Below are positions 32,065-43,219 of a stretch of DNA of 64,000 nt, one piece after another; the first letter of the stretch is position 1, and each line of letters opens with the position of its first letter. The notes below the pieces were generated by a model. That model was not told where the DNA came from. It saw nothing but the letters and a program-made list of their open reading frames with translations, and searched no databases. The stretch is taken from positions 1,612,001 through 1,676,000 of the forward strand of contig NZ_CP040330.1 of the NCBI RefSeq assembly GCF_005576615.1. The letters are read 5' to 3'. The DNA comes from Natrinema versiforme (lineage in GTDB: Archaea > Halobacteriota > Halobacteria > Halobacteriales > Natrialbaceae). The position numbers and the translations under genes were made by a program.

Positions 32065-33126
32065 ATGGACGAAATCACGTTTGCGGTACTCGGAACCGGC
32101 GGTATCGGCCGACGAGCACTCGAAGTGAGCCAGCATAAAGACGCGCTGACGCCCGTCGCGGCGTGCGATCGCCACGGCGTCGCGTTCGACGGCGACGGCC
32201 TCGACGTGGACGAACTGCTGGCGGCGACGGAGGGCAACATCGACAACGAGGTCGCGACGGACGGCGGATCCGGCGGGACGACCGCCGCCGAAGGCGGTGT
32301 CAAACAACACGGCCAGCAGCGGGGCGTCGTCGCCTCGAGTCAGGCCCGCCCGAGCGAAGACCCCATTCAGGAGGTCATCGACCGCGGCGACGAAATCGAC
32401 GCGGTCCTGCTGGCCCTGCCGAACTACGAACACGACTTCATCCCGCGGACCGCCGACCGCTTCGTCGACGGCGACTACGCGGGCGTGCTGGTCGACGTGC
32501 TCAAGCGCTCGCGCGTGATCGGCATGCTCGACGACCGCAGCGAGGACTTCGAGGCGGCCGGCATCACCTTCGTCTGCGGCGCGGGCGCGACCCCCGGCCT
32601 GCTGACCGGGGCGGCCGCGCTCGCCGCGCAGTCGTTCGTCGAGGTTACCGATGTCGACATCCACTGGGGTGTCGGCCTCAAATCGGGCTACGAGGACAAC
32701 CGTGGCACCGTCCGCGAGGACATCGCGCACCTCCCCGAGTACGACATCGAGACCGCGCGCGAGCTCTCCGAAGCCGAGATCGAGGCGATCATCGACGACC
32801 ACGACGGCGTCATCGAGTTCGAGGACATGGAACACGCCGACGACGTCCTCCTCGAGCGCGCGGGCGTTTGCGACGCCGAGGACGTCACGGTCGGCGGGAT
32901 CCTCGACGTTCGCAACGACGAGAAGCCGACGACGACCACGGTCCGCGTGACCGGGCGGACCTTCGACGGCGAGACGGCGACGAACACGTTCGAACTCGGC
33001 GACGAGACGAGCATGGAGGCGAACGTCAACGGGCCCGCACTTGGTTATCTCAAGACCGGTGTCCGGCGGAACCGCGCCGGCGAGTACGGCGTCTTCGGCC
33101 CGGCGGACCTGCTGCCCGGCTTCTGA
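32065..33126 (+). CDS. bioU: NAD(P)-dependent oxidoreductase, probable BioU (BioA replacement)
   Basis: 353 residues with an N-terminal Rossmann motif (VLGTGGIGRRAL) and a central VCGAGATPGLLTG typical of saccharopine-dehydrogenase/BioU-like proteins. It sits 27 bp after bioB and before bioF and bioD, while no bioA gene (the aminotransferase making diaminopelargonate) is present in this operon. In cyanobacteria BioU fills that step, using its own Lys124 as the amino donor in a suicide reaction, and haloarchaeal homologues have been reported as I recall. The Lys candidate here is Lys147 in LVDVLKRSR; residues about 58-95 are a low-complexity insert that would account for a shifted number. The name is based on context and partial motif; the exact catalytic type is open. 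Confidence 0.7.
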   Translation: MDEITFAVLGTGGIGRRALEVSQHKDALTPVAACDRHGVAFDGDGLDVDELLAATEGNIDNEVATDGGSGGTTAAEGGVKQHGQQRGVVASSQARPSEDPIQEVIDRGDEIDAVLLALPNYEHDFIPRTADRFVDGDYAGVLVDVLKRSRVIGMLDDRSEDFEAAGITFVCGAGATPGLLTGAAALAAQSFVEVTDVDIHWGVGLKSGYEDNRGTVREDIAHLPEYDIETARELSEAEIEAIIDDHDGVIEFEDMEHADDVLLERAGVCDAEDVTVGGILDVRNDEKPTTTTVRVTGRTFDGETATNTFELGDETSMEANVNGPALGYLKTGVRRNRAGEYGVFGPADLLPGF

Positions 33127-33294
33127 GCGTCGGCCCGGCATCGTCCGACTACTCTCGAACACATATGACACCGATACTCCAGCCCACACAGCGACTTACC
33201 GTCTCGAGCCGGCCGCTCCAGCCGTTTCGGGTCGAACCGACCGACCGATTAGAACCGTGAGAGTGAAACCGTGGCACTGAGTCCGTTTAGCCGA

Positions 33295-34518
33295 ATGGCC
33301 GACCGCGGGTTCGACCTCGAGGACCGACTCGAGCGCCTCGAGGACCACGACTTGAAACGCGCCCTCTCGCCCGTCGACCGGGTCGCGGAGCGGGGCTACT
33401 TCGCCGAGCCCTCGGGCGGTGAGCTACCCGTCCTCGAGGCGGGGGAGGCGCTCGTTTTCGCCTCGAACAACTACCTCGGGCTGACGGACGATCAGCGAAT
33501 TCAGGACGCGGCTCGGCAGGCCGCCGCGACCGTCGGCACCGGGGCCGGAGCGAGCCGGCTCGTCACCGGCGACACGATGGTCCATCGGGACCTCGAGCGA
33601 CTGCTCGCCGAGGTCAAGGGGACCGAGCGCGCGCTGACCTTTTCGTCGGGGTACGCCGCGAACGTCGGGACGATCACCGCCCTCGAGCCGGACGTCGTCT
33701 TCTCCGACGAATTGAATCACGCGAGCATCGTCGACGGCTGCCGGCTCACGGACGCCGACACTGTCGTCTACGACCACTGCGACGCCGCGAGCCTGCGATC
33801 GACCCTCGAGGAACGGGCCGACGCGGCCGCGCGGGACGGCCGAGACCCGGCCGACGAGTCGTGGCTGATCGTCACCGATTCGGTGTTCAGCATGGATGGC
33901 ACCGTCGCGCCCCTCGAGGCCATCTGTGACGCCGCCGAGGCCTTTGGCGCGTGGGTGATGGTCGATGAGGCCCACGCGACCGGCCTCTACGCGGACGGCG
34001 GCGGCGTCGTACAGGCCAACGGGCTCGAGGACCGGATCCAGATTCAGATGGGGACGCTCTCGAAGGCCCTGGCGAGTCAGGGCGGCTACGTCGCCGGCAG
34101 CGCGGACCTGATCGAGTGCATGGTAAACGACGCGCGCTCCTTCGTGTTCTCGACCGGACTCGCGCCGCCGGCCGCCGCGGCCGCGAGCGAAGCCTTGCAC
34201 GTCGCCCGACACGGCGACGCTCGAGAGCGCCTCTGGGAGAACGTCGCTCACCTCCGCGACGGCCTCGAGTCGATGGGGTTCGACGTCTGGGGCGACTCCC
34301 AGATCCTCCCGCTGGTCGTCGGCGACCGGGCGGACGCGATGGCCCTCGCTGACGGGATCCGCGAGCGCGACGTCGTCGTACCGGCGATCCGACCGCCGAC
34401 GGTTCCCGAGGGAACCAGCCGGCTCCGCGTCGTTCCGATGGCCACCCACGACGAGAGCGACATCATCGACTGTCTCGAGGCGTTCCGCGCGGCGGGCGAG
34501 GAAGTGGGGCTGCTGTGA
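33295..34518 (+). CDS. bioF: 8-amino-7-oxononanoate synthase
   Basis: 407 residues from ATG 33295 (MADRGFDLEDRLE); a GTG at 33271 would add eight residues. It is a PLP-dependent alpha-oxoamine synthase: substrate region SNNYLGL, DELNHASIVDGCRL, VDEAHATGLYADGG, and the PLP Lys in GTLSKALASQGGYV. The reaction joins pimeloyl-CoA (or -ACP) and L-alanine. No pimelate-supply gene (bioC/H, bioW, bioI) is in the operon, so pimelate may be made elsewhere. The end overlaps bioD by 4 bp. Confidence 0.92.
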   Translation: MADRGFDLEDRLERLEDHDLKRALSPVDRVAERGYFAEPSGGELPVLEAGEALVFASNNYLGLTDDQRIQDAARQAAATVGTGAGASRLVTGDTMVHRDLERLLAEVKGTERALTFSSGYAANVGTITALEPDVVFSDELNHASIVDGCRLTDADTVVYDHCDAASLRSTLEERADAAARDGRDPADESWLIVTDSVFSMDGTVAPLEAICDAAEAFGAWVMVDEAHATGLYADGGGVVQANGLEDRIQIQMGTLSKALASQGGYVAGSADLIECMVNDARSFVFSTGLAPPAAAAASEALHVARHGDARERLWENVAHLRDGLESMGFDVWGDSQILPLVVGDRADAMALADGIRERDVVVPAIRPPTVPEGTSRLRVVPMATHDESDIIDCLEAFRAAGEEVGLL

Positions 34519-35267
34519 CCGCGACCCGACCGATCGCCGTCGTCGGCACCGGAACGGGCGTCGGAAAGACGGTCGTGACGGCCGGCCTCACGCGGCTGCT
34601 CCGCGAGGCCGGCCGCGACGCGCGGGCGATCAAACCGGCCCAGACTGGCTACCCGCCCGACGATGTCGACGAGTCACAGTCGTCGGCTCGACGAGCTTCG
34701 CTCGTCGGTGATGCCGGATTCGTCGCCGCGGCCTGTGACGACCCCGCGGCCGCGACCTGCCCGCGCTACCTCGAGCCGGCGCTCGCACCCCGCGTCGCCG
34801 CAGAGGTCGCGGGCGAGGACCTCGCATACGAGACGATCCGCGCGGCCTGCGAGCGCGAAATCGAGGCGACCCCGGTCCCGATCGTCGAGGGAATCGGCGG
34901 ACTCCGGGTACCGCTGGCCGGCGACCGCGAGGTGATCGACCTCGTCGCCGATCTCGAGGCCGCGGCGGTCGTCGTCGCACGCTCGGGGCTGGGCACGCTC
35001 AATCACACCGCGCTCTCGGTCGACGCGCTCGAGGCCCGCGGGATCGATGTCTGCGGAATCGTCGTCAACGAGTACGCCGGCGAGACGGTGGCCGAACGGA
35101 CTAACCCCGACGAACTCGAGCGGATGACCGGCCACGCGGTCGAGACGGTCCCGCCGCTGGACGACGATGTGCCTGCGGGAGAATCCGACCCGCGTCACCT
35201 CGCTGCCGGTATCGGCAGCGCACTTTCCTCGGACTTTCTGGCGTCGCTTCCGGTCGACGGAATCTAA
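34515..35267 (+). CDS. bioD: Dethiobiotin synthase
   Basis: 250 residues from a GTG that overlaps the bioF stop (GTGA). The P-loop is VVGTGTGVGKTVVTAGL, followed by AIKPAQTGYPPDD and EGIGGLRVPL, all typical of BioD. It carboxylates diaminopelargonate with ATP and CO2 to give dethiobiotin. As the last gene of the operon it closes a set of bioB, bioU-like, bioF and bioD. Confidence 0.93.
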   Translation: MTATRPIAVVGTGTGVGKTVVTAGLTRLLREAGRDARAIKPAQTGYPPDDVDESQSSARRASLVGDAGFVAAACDDPAAATCPRYLEPALAPRVAAEVAGEDLAYETIRAACEREIEATPVPIVEGIGGLRVPLAGDREVIDLVADLEAAAVVVARSGLGTLNHTALSVDALEARGIDVCGIVVNEYAGETVAERTNPDELERMTGHAVETVPPLDDDVPAGESDPRHLAAGIGSALSSDFLASLPVDGI

Positions 35268-35278
35268 GCGCGTCGCGG

Positions 35279-35479
35279 TCAGTCGGCGGATGGTGCCGGA
35301 AGCTCGTCGTCGGCCGCCGCCGGTTCACGTCCGGACGACAGATCGGTCCCCGCCGCGTCGAGTTCGACCAGTTGGGAGACGACCTCGGATTTTCGGTGTT
35401 CGACCTCGAGGTGGACGCGAAGGTCGTTTCGGTCGTCGTACGACTCGGTGCAGAGCGGGCAGCTATGGGGGTCTGTCAT
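35279..35479 (-). CDS. Small C2H2 zinc-finger protein
   Basis: 66 residues from the ATG at 35479 (MTDPHSCPLCTESYDDR). A single C2H2 finger is visible: CPLC-x12-H-x4-H, with NDLRVHLEVEH. The tail is acidic and unstructured. Small C2H2 proteins in haloarchaea are known in some cases to affect biofilm or gene expression, but this one has no known role. It converges with bioD, with 11 bp between stops. Confidence 0.72.
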   Translation of the reverse strand: MTDPHSCPLCTESYDDRNDLRVHLEVEHRKSEVVSQLVELDAAGTDLSSGREPAAADDELPAPSAD

Positions 35480-35635
35480 TCGGTCGGTCACCATGAGATG
35501 GCACACCGTTCATCGACGTAATAGTGTCGTCAATCTGCGAATTGATATGTTCGATGAGGGAGAAACACGTCCGGAAAGGCCCGTTTCCGCGGCCGCCGAA
35601 CCGAGGGCGTCGCCGGGCGGCGATTCGGTCGTCGA

Positions 35636-37150
35636 TTAGAGGAAGTCGCCCAGTCCCGACTGATCCTCGTCCGGGTCCTCGGCTGCGGACGCCTCGTCCG
35701 ACGGCTCGCCGTCGCCTCCCTCGTCCGCCTCCGCGGCCGCGAGCGCCTGTTGGCCGCTCGAGTCATCGGCCGCGTCGCCGTCAGCGTTCCCATCGGCCCC
35801 CGTTTCGGCGGCGTCCGCGTCGCCCTCGCTCGAGCCCTCGGCCTCGAAGAAGGCGTTGCCCGAGTGCTCGACGGCTTGCTCGGCTTTGCGTTCCTCGGCG
35901 TCCTCGACGATCGACTGGACCTTGTTAGTGTCTTTGCCGCTGCCGGTGACGAAGGAGACCGCCGACTCGTCGAGGTCGTAGGCCGCGGCCATCCGGACGG
36001 TCAGCTCGCGGTTCTTGCAGTGGTGGGTCATCGCCGAGAGGAACGGCATGAGTTCGCGCCGAGCCGTCGCGACGCTCGTCCCCTCCCGTTCGGCGATGCG
36101 CTCGGCGATCGCGTCGCGGGTGTTCCGGGTCCCCTTGGTCCGGCCGAGTTTCGACCAGTAGCTCGGCGGGCCGTAGCGGGTCCAGCCGCCCTTGTCGCCA
36201 CGTCTCGAGGCGGCGACGCCGGCGGTCATGTTGTCCGTGGCGTAGCGCCAGTAGGAGTAGTCTTGTGTCGCCCGCACGCGGCCCAGCCAGCGGTCGGCGT
36301 TCGCGAGGAACTCGTAGGCGTCGGCGAGTTCCGCCCCCTCGTAGTCCTTCGGGACGTTGTCCTCGATCCAGTTGAGCAGGTCGTCCGGCGTCTCGTCCAC
36401 GTCGTAGGAGGCCCGCAGGGCCCCCTCGGCGTCTTTCTCCTTGATGAGTTCGTCGAGGAAGTCGAAGATTCCCTCCGTCGTATCGCGCTGGCCCGTCACC
36501 ACATCGTCGACGGTCAGCCGCTCGGTCTCCTCGGCGACGGCCTGCAGGTCGTTGACCGCAGAGCGCAGGTCGCCGCTGGTCGATTCCGCGATCTTCTCGA
36601 GAGCCTCCTCCTCGAACTCGACGCCCTCGCGGCGGCAGATATCGCGCAACACGGGAACGATCGACCGCTTCGAGACGTCGCGGAACTCGATCGTCTCACA
36701 GGAGTTGCGCAGCGACTTACTCATGTCGTAGAACTCGTTCGCCACGAGGACGATCGGCTGGTTCGCGTCCTTGACGACGCGGGTGACCTCCCGCGACCCG
36801 CCGTAGTCGGCGTTGCCGTGAAAGTTGTCCGCCTCGTCCAAGATGACGAGCCGGCGGCCCGCCTCGCCGCCGGTGAGCGTGCCACTCTTTGCGGCTTCGC
36901 CGGCGACCTTCTCGATGACATCGGCCCCGCGGCTGTCGCTGGCGTTTAGCTCCATGACGGGCCAGCCCATGTCGTTTGCCAACGCGTGGGCGGCGGAGGT
37001 CTTCCCGATCCCGGGACTGCCGTGGACGATCACCGATTTCCGGTGTTCATCCCAGCTCTCGGCCCACTCCTCGAGTTTGTCGCGGGCCTTGTTGTTTCCG
37101 CGCACCTCCGACAGCGTCGTCGGGCGGTACTTCTCGGTCCAATCAGTCAT
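35636..37150 (-). CDS. rfcL: Replication factor C large subunit
   Basis: 504 residues. AAA+ clamp loader: Walker A in HGSPGIGKTSAAHAL and Walker B in RLVILDEADNFHG, with start MTDWTEKYRPTTLSEVRGNN typical of RFC. The collar region has GPPSYWSKLGRTKG. The acidic C-terminal tail (residues ~415-504) ends in QSGLGDFL, a PCNA-interacting PIP-box-like motif. With RFC small subunit it loads PCNA. The gene has no partner nearby. Confidence 0.95.
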   Translation of the reverse strand: MTDWTEKYRPTTLSEVRGNNKARDKLEEWAESWDEHRKSVIVHGSPGIGKTSAAHALANDMGWPVMELNASDSRGADVIEKVAGEAAKSGTLTGGEAGRRLVILDEADNFHGNADYGGSREVTRVVKDANQPIVLVANEFYDMSKSLRNSCETIEFRDVSKRSIVPVLRDICRREGVEFEEEALEKIAESTSGDLRSAVNDLQAVAEETERLTVDDVVTGQRDTTEGIFDFLDELIKEKDAEGALRASYDVDETPDDLLNWIEDNVPKDYEGAELADAYEFLANADRWLGRVRATQDYSYWRYATDNMTAGVAASRRGDKGGWTRYGPPSYWSKLGRTKGTRNTRDAIAERIAEREGTSVATARRELMPFLSAMTHHCKNRELTVRMAAAYDLDESAVSFVTGSGKDTNKVQSIVEDAEERKAEQAVEHSGNAFFEAEGSSEGDADAAETGADGNADGDAADDSSGQQALAAAEADEGGDGEPSDEASAAEDPDEDQSGLGDFL

Positions 37151-37238
37151 TGACTACGGGTAGGTGTGAGTCGCGTTTAGTGGTTGCGGAGCCCGGATCC
37201 ACCCGATCCGGTTCGGGCCGATTCGCTCACCGAGTCGC

Positions 37239-38510
37239 TCACTCGAGGGCGAGCGAGTAGATGCCGTCACGCGTTCCCGCGATCACGGCGTCGTCCACGG
37301 CAAAGTGCTTGATCTGGGCATCGACTGAGGCGGTCCCCGTTACGTCGCCGGTCGGATCGAGCCGGGAGAATCGCGTGTCGCCGATCCGTGCGATCACACT
37401 GTGTGCGTCTGTATCGCCGTCGCCGGCGATTTGAAGCGACTCGACCGATGCCGAGTCGGTGATCGATTCGCGCCACAGTTCGTCGCCGTCGGCTATCCCG
37501 TACGCCCGTACCCGGTCGCCCGCGACGTATATCCGCTCGTGGGGAACCGAGACCGTTGCCCGGTCGACTCCCTCGATCGTCCACTGTCGGTCGCCGGTTT
37601 CGACATCGAGCCCGACGAGTTCGTTGCCGGCGTCGACGACGACCCGTTCGGTATCGACGGCCCTGATCGACCAGGACGATTCCGAATCGGCGTGCCAGCG
37701 TTCCGCTCCGTCGGCGATTGCGGCGATACCGTCCCGGGTCGAGACGTACGCGGTCCCGTCGTCGATCGTCGCATCGCGGATTCGATCGTCGCCATCGCCA
37801 TACGTCCAGCGGACGTTCCCGTCGTCCGGATCGAGCGAGAGGAGTCGCCCGGTCGTCACGTAGACGCTGTCGGTCACAGCGGCGACCGTTATCTTCCGTG
37901 ACGCCGTCGCCGGTTCGGAGACCCGCTCGCTCCAGCGCGTCGTCCCGTCGTCCGTCGCGAACGCGTGAACGACGCCGTCGTCACCGCCGACGTAGACGGT
38001 ATCGTCCGCGACTCGCGGGCGGGAGTAGACGCTGCCGGTCTCCCGTGACCACCGCAACTCGCCGTCGTGTCCGACTGCGATCGTTTTTCCGGCACCGTTG
38101 CCGATCACGTCGTCGCCGTAGCCGGCGTAGACGGCGTCAGCCACGGTCGGTTCCGTGTACGTTGAGTGCATACCGCTAGAGCCGTGCGTCCACAGGTGAT
38201 CGCCGGTCTCGCGGTCGAGCGCGAAGATACCGCCACCCAACCGATCGGACTCCTCGAGTAGGCTGTTTTCGGTACCGAACACGGTTCCGTTCGCGACGGT
38301 ATCGACCCGGCCGCCGACGTCGTGGTACCACTCGTATTCGCGCTCGCTCTCGCTCCTGCCGTCGCCGCCGTCGGTAGCGCTCGAGTCGCTATTCTGTTTC
38401 GCGACAGGCGTCTCGCTACCGTTCGTGGCGGACTGCTCCTCGCTGTCGAAACAGCCGGCGAGTGCAGCGGTGCCCGTGCCAGCGGCAGCGAGTAGCGTTC
38501 GTCGGTTCAT
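37239..38510 (-). CDS. Tat lipoprotein with PQQ-like (WD/YVTN-type) beta-propeller
   Basis: 423 residues starting MNRRTLLAAAGTGTAALAGC, a twin-arginine lipoprotein signal with lipobox Ala-Gly-Cys. The mature part has blade repeats such as GIFALDRETGDHLWTHGS, VGLDVETGDRQWTIEGV and RAYGIADGDELWRESI. There is no catalytic PQQ site visible, so it is more like a BamB-type or scaffold propeller than an enzyme. It would be lipid-anchored on the outer face of the cell membrane. Confidence 0.82.
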   Translation of the reverse strand: MNRRTLLAAAGTGTAALAGCFDSEEQSATNGSETPVAKQNSDSSATDGGDGRSESEREYEWYHDVGGRVDTVANGTVFGTENSLLEESDRLGGGIFALDRETGDHLWTHGSSGMHSTYTEPTVADAVYAGYGDDVIGNGAGKTIAVGHDGELRWSRETGSVYSRPRVADDTVYVGGDDGVVHAFATDDGTTRWSERVSEPATASRKITVAAVTDSVYVTTGRLLSLDPDDGNVRWTYGDGDDRIRDATIDDGTAYVSTRDGIAAIADGAERWHADSESSWSIRAVDTERVVVDAGNELVGLDVETGDRQWTIEGVDRATVSVPHERIYVAGDRVRAYGIADGDELWRESITDSASVESLQIAGDGDTDAHSVIARIGDTRFSRLDPTGDVTGTASVDAQIKHFAVDDAVIAGTRDGIYSLALE

Positions 38511-38742
38511 ACTAATGATTTCACACATGATATACTGTATCTTTTTATGTGTGTCTATTGACTCTATCGGAAGAAAGGAATGAGAGCAACTCGTTCGGCC
38601 GGCCAGCAGAGACGAGCGCGTCTCCGTCAACTCGGCGAGGTGGACCGCGTCGAAGGGTGTGCGCGTATCGCTGTGATCCTCGAGGAGATCGCCGGTCGCG
38701 CGTTTCGGGCTGCAAATCGGAGAGCGGCGCGGTTCGGGGGTC

Positions 38743-39708
38743 TCAGTTCGTGCCGTAGACGAGCACGGATCGTTCGGCCGCATCGGCGTCCGATTCGAGG
38801 CGGATTGGGAACTCCTGATCAGTAGCGACCGACGGAGTACGGTACCCCGTCGTGAGGCCCGTCTGCTCTCCGGCCTCGAGGGTTACCGACTGCTCTTCGA
38901 CCCGCTCCGCGCTGTGGCCGACGATCAACGCGAGGTCCTGCGTGCCCTCGGCTCCGCCGGTGTTCTCGACCGTCGCGCTCACCTCGAGAAAGTCGCCGGC
39001 GTCGACCGGGGTATTGGTCTCGAGGGCCGTCACCGAAAACGTCGCGTTTCCGCCGTCGGTCCCGTCGTCGGTATCGTTCGGTTCGATCTCGCTCAGACAC
39101 TCGCGCGCGTTCGGGTTTCCGTGTGTGGTGCCGCCCGTCCGATAATCCATCTCCTCGGTCGCGAGTCCCGAAATGACGGTGCCGTCACTGCCGTATTCCG
39201 GGATCTCGACGGTGATTTCGCCGTCGCCCTCGCGGACGGCGGAGTCGCCGCCGATTTCGAACACCACCGTTCCCGAGAACGGCGCGTCGACGTCCTCGCC
39301 GAAGACGAACCCGTCCTCGAGCATGGTGTTTCCGTACAGCCCGTCGTCGTAGAACCCCGTGTTCGCGAAGGCGACATCGCCGGCTTCGAACGTCCCCGTG
39401 AGCTCCGCCCGGGTACAGGAAGGAAACGAGACGGTCTGCTCCGAGTCCCCGCTCTCGTCATCGGAGTCGTCGTCTTCCGCGGCCTCGTCTGCCCCCTCCT
39501 CGGATTCGTCGGTGTTCGAATCGTCTTCCGACTCGGTCTCGTCGCCGGTCGACGAGTTCGCGTCGCTGAACGACTCGTCCGTGGTCTCGCTCGTTTTGTT
39601 CCCGGATTCCGGCTCGGCCTCAGCGTCCGAATCGTCGACAGCCGCGTTGAGACAGCCCGCGAGTCCGAGTCCAACGCCCGAGACGCCGATAAAGGTCCGT
39701 CGTTCCAT
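38743..39708 (-). CDS. Tat lipoprotein with CARDB-like C-terminal domain
   Basis: 321 residues from the ATG at 39708, starting MERRTFIGVSGVGLGLAGC, with the lipobox before a long acidic Ser/Glu/Asp linker. The C-terminal ~100 residues (VTALETNTPVDAGDFLEVSA, VENTGGAEGTQDLALIVG) are a CARDB-like beta-sandwich used in cell-surface adhesion or carbohydrate binding. The middle part has FPSCTRAELTGTFEAGDVAF, of unknown role. It is a surface lipoprotein next to the propeller lipoprotein, separated by a 232-bp gap; both lie on the minus strand. Confidence 0.78.
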   Translation of the reverse strand: MERRTFIGVSGVGLGLAGCLNAAVDDSDAEAEPESGNKTSETTDESFSDANSSTGDETESEDDSNTDESEEGADEAAEDDDSDDESGDSEQTVSFPSCTRAELTGTFEAGDVAFANTGFYDDGLYGNTMLEDGFVFGEDVDAPFSGTVVFEIGGDSAVREGDGEITVEIPEYGSDGTVISGLATEEMDYRTGGTTHGNPNARECLSEIEPNDTDDGTDGGNATFSVTALETNTPVDAGDFLEVSATVENTGGAEGTQDLALIVGHSAERVEEQSVTLEAGEQTGLTTGYRTPSVATDQEFPIRLESDADAAERSVLVYGTN

Positions 39709-39894
39709 AGCCGGAGGAAACACATCTCACAGCATAAAGATGTCGCATATATGTTATATCTGATTACAGTCATGGTCTCGTGAGCGACCGTCCGAAATAG
39801 CGGACCGTCGACTCGAGACGGAATGACCCACGAGATGACATCCCACGGAGAATCGCTCGGCCCCGGTGCGACCCGCATCGTCCCGCGTAGCGGC

Positions 39895-41262
<1,368 letters not shown>

Positions 41263-41619
41263 CGACCCCACCCCGGTCGCCGCGGGGGATCTCGCGTCGC
41301 CGGTATCGGGTCCGATCCGCCCCGCGTTCGATCACTGATTCGCTCTCCCACCGCGGCAGCGCCGGTGGGACGACGGATATCGCTCGGCGACGGGGACACG
41401 ACGGGCCGCTCGTCGCCGGTGAAGACGTCCATACGGCCACTTGGCACAGGACTTACAAAATCGTGGCGCTGGCGACCGACGACGGGCGGCCGGTTCGGAC
41501 GGCCTCGAGCGCGTTTCGAGCTGGGTTGGGGTTCCCGGCGGACGGTCGCGCAGTCCCGTTCCCTCTCGAGCGACGGCCGGAATCCGAGCCGATAACTGGC
41601 CGGGCGTCGAACCCCGGCT

Positions 41620-42381
41620 ATGAACGTCGCGATCGTCACCGTCGGCGACGAGATCCTCGCGGGATCGACGACCAACACCAACGCGTCGTGGCTGGCCGAG
41701 CGGATCACCGAGCGCGGCAGCACTGTCGGCCGGATCCTGACGATCCCCGACGACCGCGATCTCATCGCGGACTACGTCGCTCGCTGGCACGACGAGTTCG
41801 ACGCCGTGATCGTCACCGGCGGCATCGGCGGCACGCCCGACGACGTGACCGTCGAAGCCGTCGCCGACGGCTTGGAGCGCGAGTTCGTCGTCCACGGCGA
41901 GATCCGGGAGCGACTGGTCGAGAAGGCGGCCGCGTTCCGGGACGAAAACCCGGAGATGGTCGAGGAGTACGACCTCCAACTGGACATCGACGCGGCGGCC
42001 TCGATCCCCGAGGGGGCGACGCCGATCGTCACCGACGAGGGGTGGGCTCCCGGCTGTATCGTCGAGAACGTCTACGTCTTCGCCGGCATTCCCGACGAGA
42101 TGACGGCGATGTTCGAGGCGGTCGCCGACGAATTCCAGGGGGAATCGACCGCGGAAACGCTGTACACGCCGGCACCCGAGGGATCGCTCCACGAGGCGCT
42201 CGAGGGGGTCACCGAGCGCTTCGACGTTTCGGTCGGCAGCTATCCGCGGAGCGAGAACCGCCCCGGTCGGATCCGCGTCTCGAGTACCGATCCCGAGACG
42301 GTCGAGACGGCGATCGCGTGGCTCCGCGATCGCGTCGAGACCACGGAACCGCCGTCCTCGAGCGAGGAGTCGGCCGAGTAG
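41620..42381 (+). CDS. CinA N-terminal (MoCF biosynthesis-like) domain protein
   Basis: 253 residues. MNVAIVTVGDEILAGSTTNT and VIVTGGIGGTPDDVTVEAVA are the MoCF/CinA signatures (COG1058). In bacteria the CinA N-terminus is linked with ADP-ribose pyrophosphatase activity, while the NMN-deamidase half (CinA C-terminus) is absent here, as is common in archaea. The last ~15 residues are an acidic tail. The exact substrate of archaeal forms is uncertain. Confidence 0.85.
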   Translation: MNVAIVTVGDEILAGSTTNTNASWLAERITERGSTVGRILTIPDDRDLIADYVARWHDEFDAVIVTGGIGGTPDDVTVEAVADGLEREFVVHGEIRERLVEKAAAFRDENPEMVEEYDLQLDIDAAASIPEGATPIVTDEGWAPGCIVENVYVFAGIPDEMTAMFEAVADEFQGESTAETLYTPAPEGSLHEALEGVTERFDVSVGSYPRSENRPGRIRVSSTDPETVETAIAWLRDRVETTEPPSSSEESAE

Positions 42382-42425
42382 GTCGAATCCGGCGGCCGAG
42401 GAAATCGTCCGCGACCGGCGGCTCG

Positions 42426-43070
42426 TCAGTTCGGTCGGCGCTCTTCGACGATGCGGACGACGACCGCGGTGAACCCGGCGAGCGTGAGGACGAACCGTTC
42501 GCCGGTCGCCGCGATGGGGAAGATCCGCTCGACGGCCGTCGCGGGCTCGCCGCGCGTGGGGTCGAACCCGGTTCGGTAGTGCGTGTTTTCCGTGGTTCCG
42601 CGGGCCGTCGACTCGGCGAGGGCCCCAGCGTCGAGTTCGACGAACGTCTGGACCAGCCCGCGCTGATCGGTCACGAGCAGCGAGCCGGATAGGTCGTAGA
42701 ACCGGTCGTGGAGCGGCCAGAAGAGGTTGACGCCGTTGAAGAAGGCGTCGAACAGGATGTGCGCGAACAGCACCGCCGCCACCCCGGTCCACGCGACGCG
42801 GCGGCCGTAGATACCCCACCGTTCGTCGACGATCGACCGCTCGCGGACCGTGCCGTCCCACAGCAGGAGGGCGGCGGGAACGAGGACGATCCAGACGTTG
42901 TGCAGCGCCGCGCGGTGGGTTCCGGGGATGGCAATCCCGATCACTGTATCGAAATCGAGGAGAGCAGCACACCCCATTACGACCAGGATCGCCCGGGTAT
43001 CGAATTCGTCGCCGAGCAATGCAACCCCGAGTAATCCCGCGAACGCGACGTGGACGACGGTCGATGGCAC
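42426..43070 (-). CDS. Membrane-bound metal-dependent hydrolase family (YdjM/DUF457-like)
   Basis: 214 residues with four or five membrane segments. MPSTVVHVAFAGLLGVAL with His7, then LLDFDTVIGIAIPGTHRAALHNVWI, and FAHILFDAFFNGVNLFWPL give the His/Asp pattern of the family, in which a metal may be bound at the membrane surface. The region after residue 150 is a soluble, acidic loop before a last membrane segment. Function is unknown; some relatives affect phospholipid or SOS functions. Confidence 0.8.
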   Translation of the reverse strand: MPSTVVHVAFAGLLGVALLGDEFDTRAILVVMGCAALLDFDTVIGIAIPGTHRAALHNVWIVLVPAALLLWDGTVRERSIVDERWGIYGRRVAWTGVAAVLFAHILFDAFFNGVNLFWPLHDRFYDLSGSLLVTDQRGLVQTFVELDAGALAESTARGTTENTHYRTGFDPTRGEPATAVERIFPIAATGERFVLTLAGFTAVVVRIVEERRPN

Positions 43071-43219
43071 GTTCCGCCGACTCGAACCGGGAGGGCTTGA
43101 TTGTTTGGACCACCGAACTGGAGCGCTCGTCGATCGAGTCGGGATCGATCGCCGCCTCGCCCGCCGGGCGATCGGTCCGTCTCCGGTAGCTACTTGGCCC
43201 GACCGGCCGACCGTCGGGT

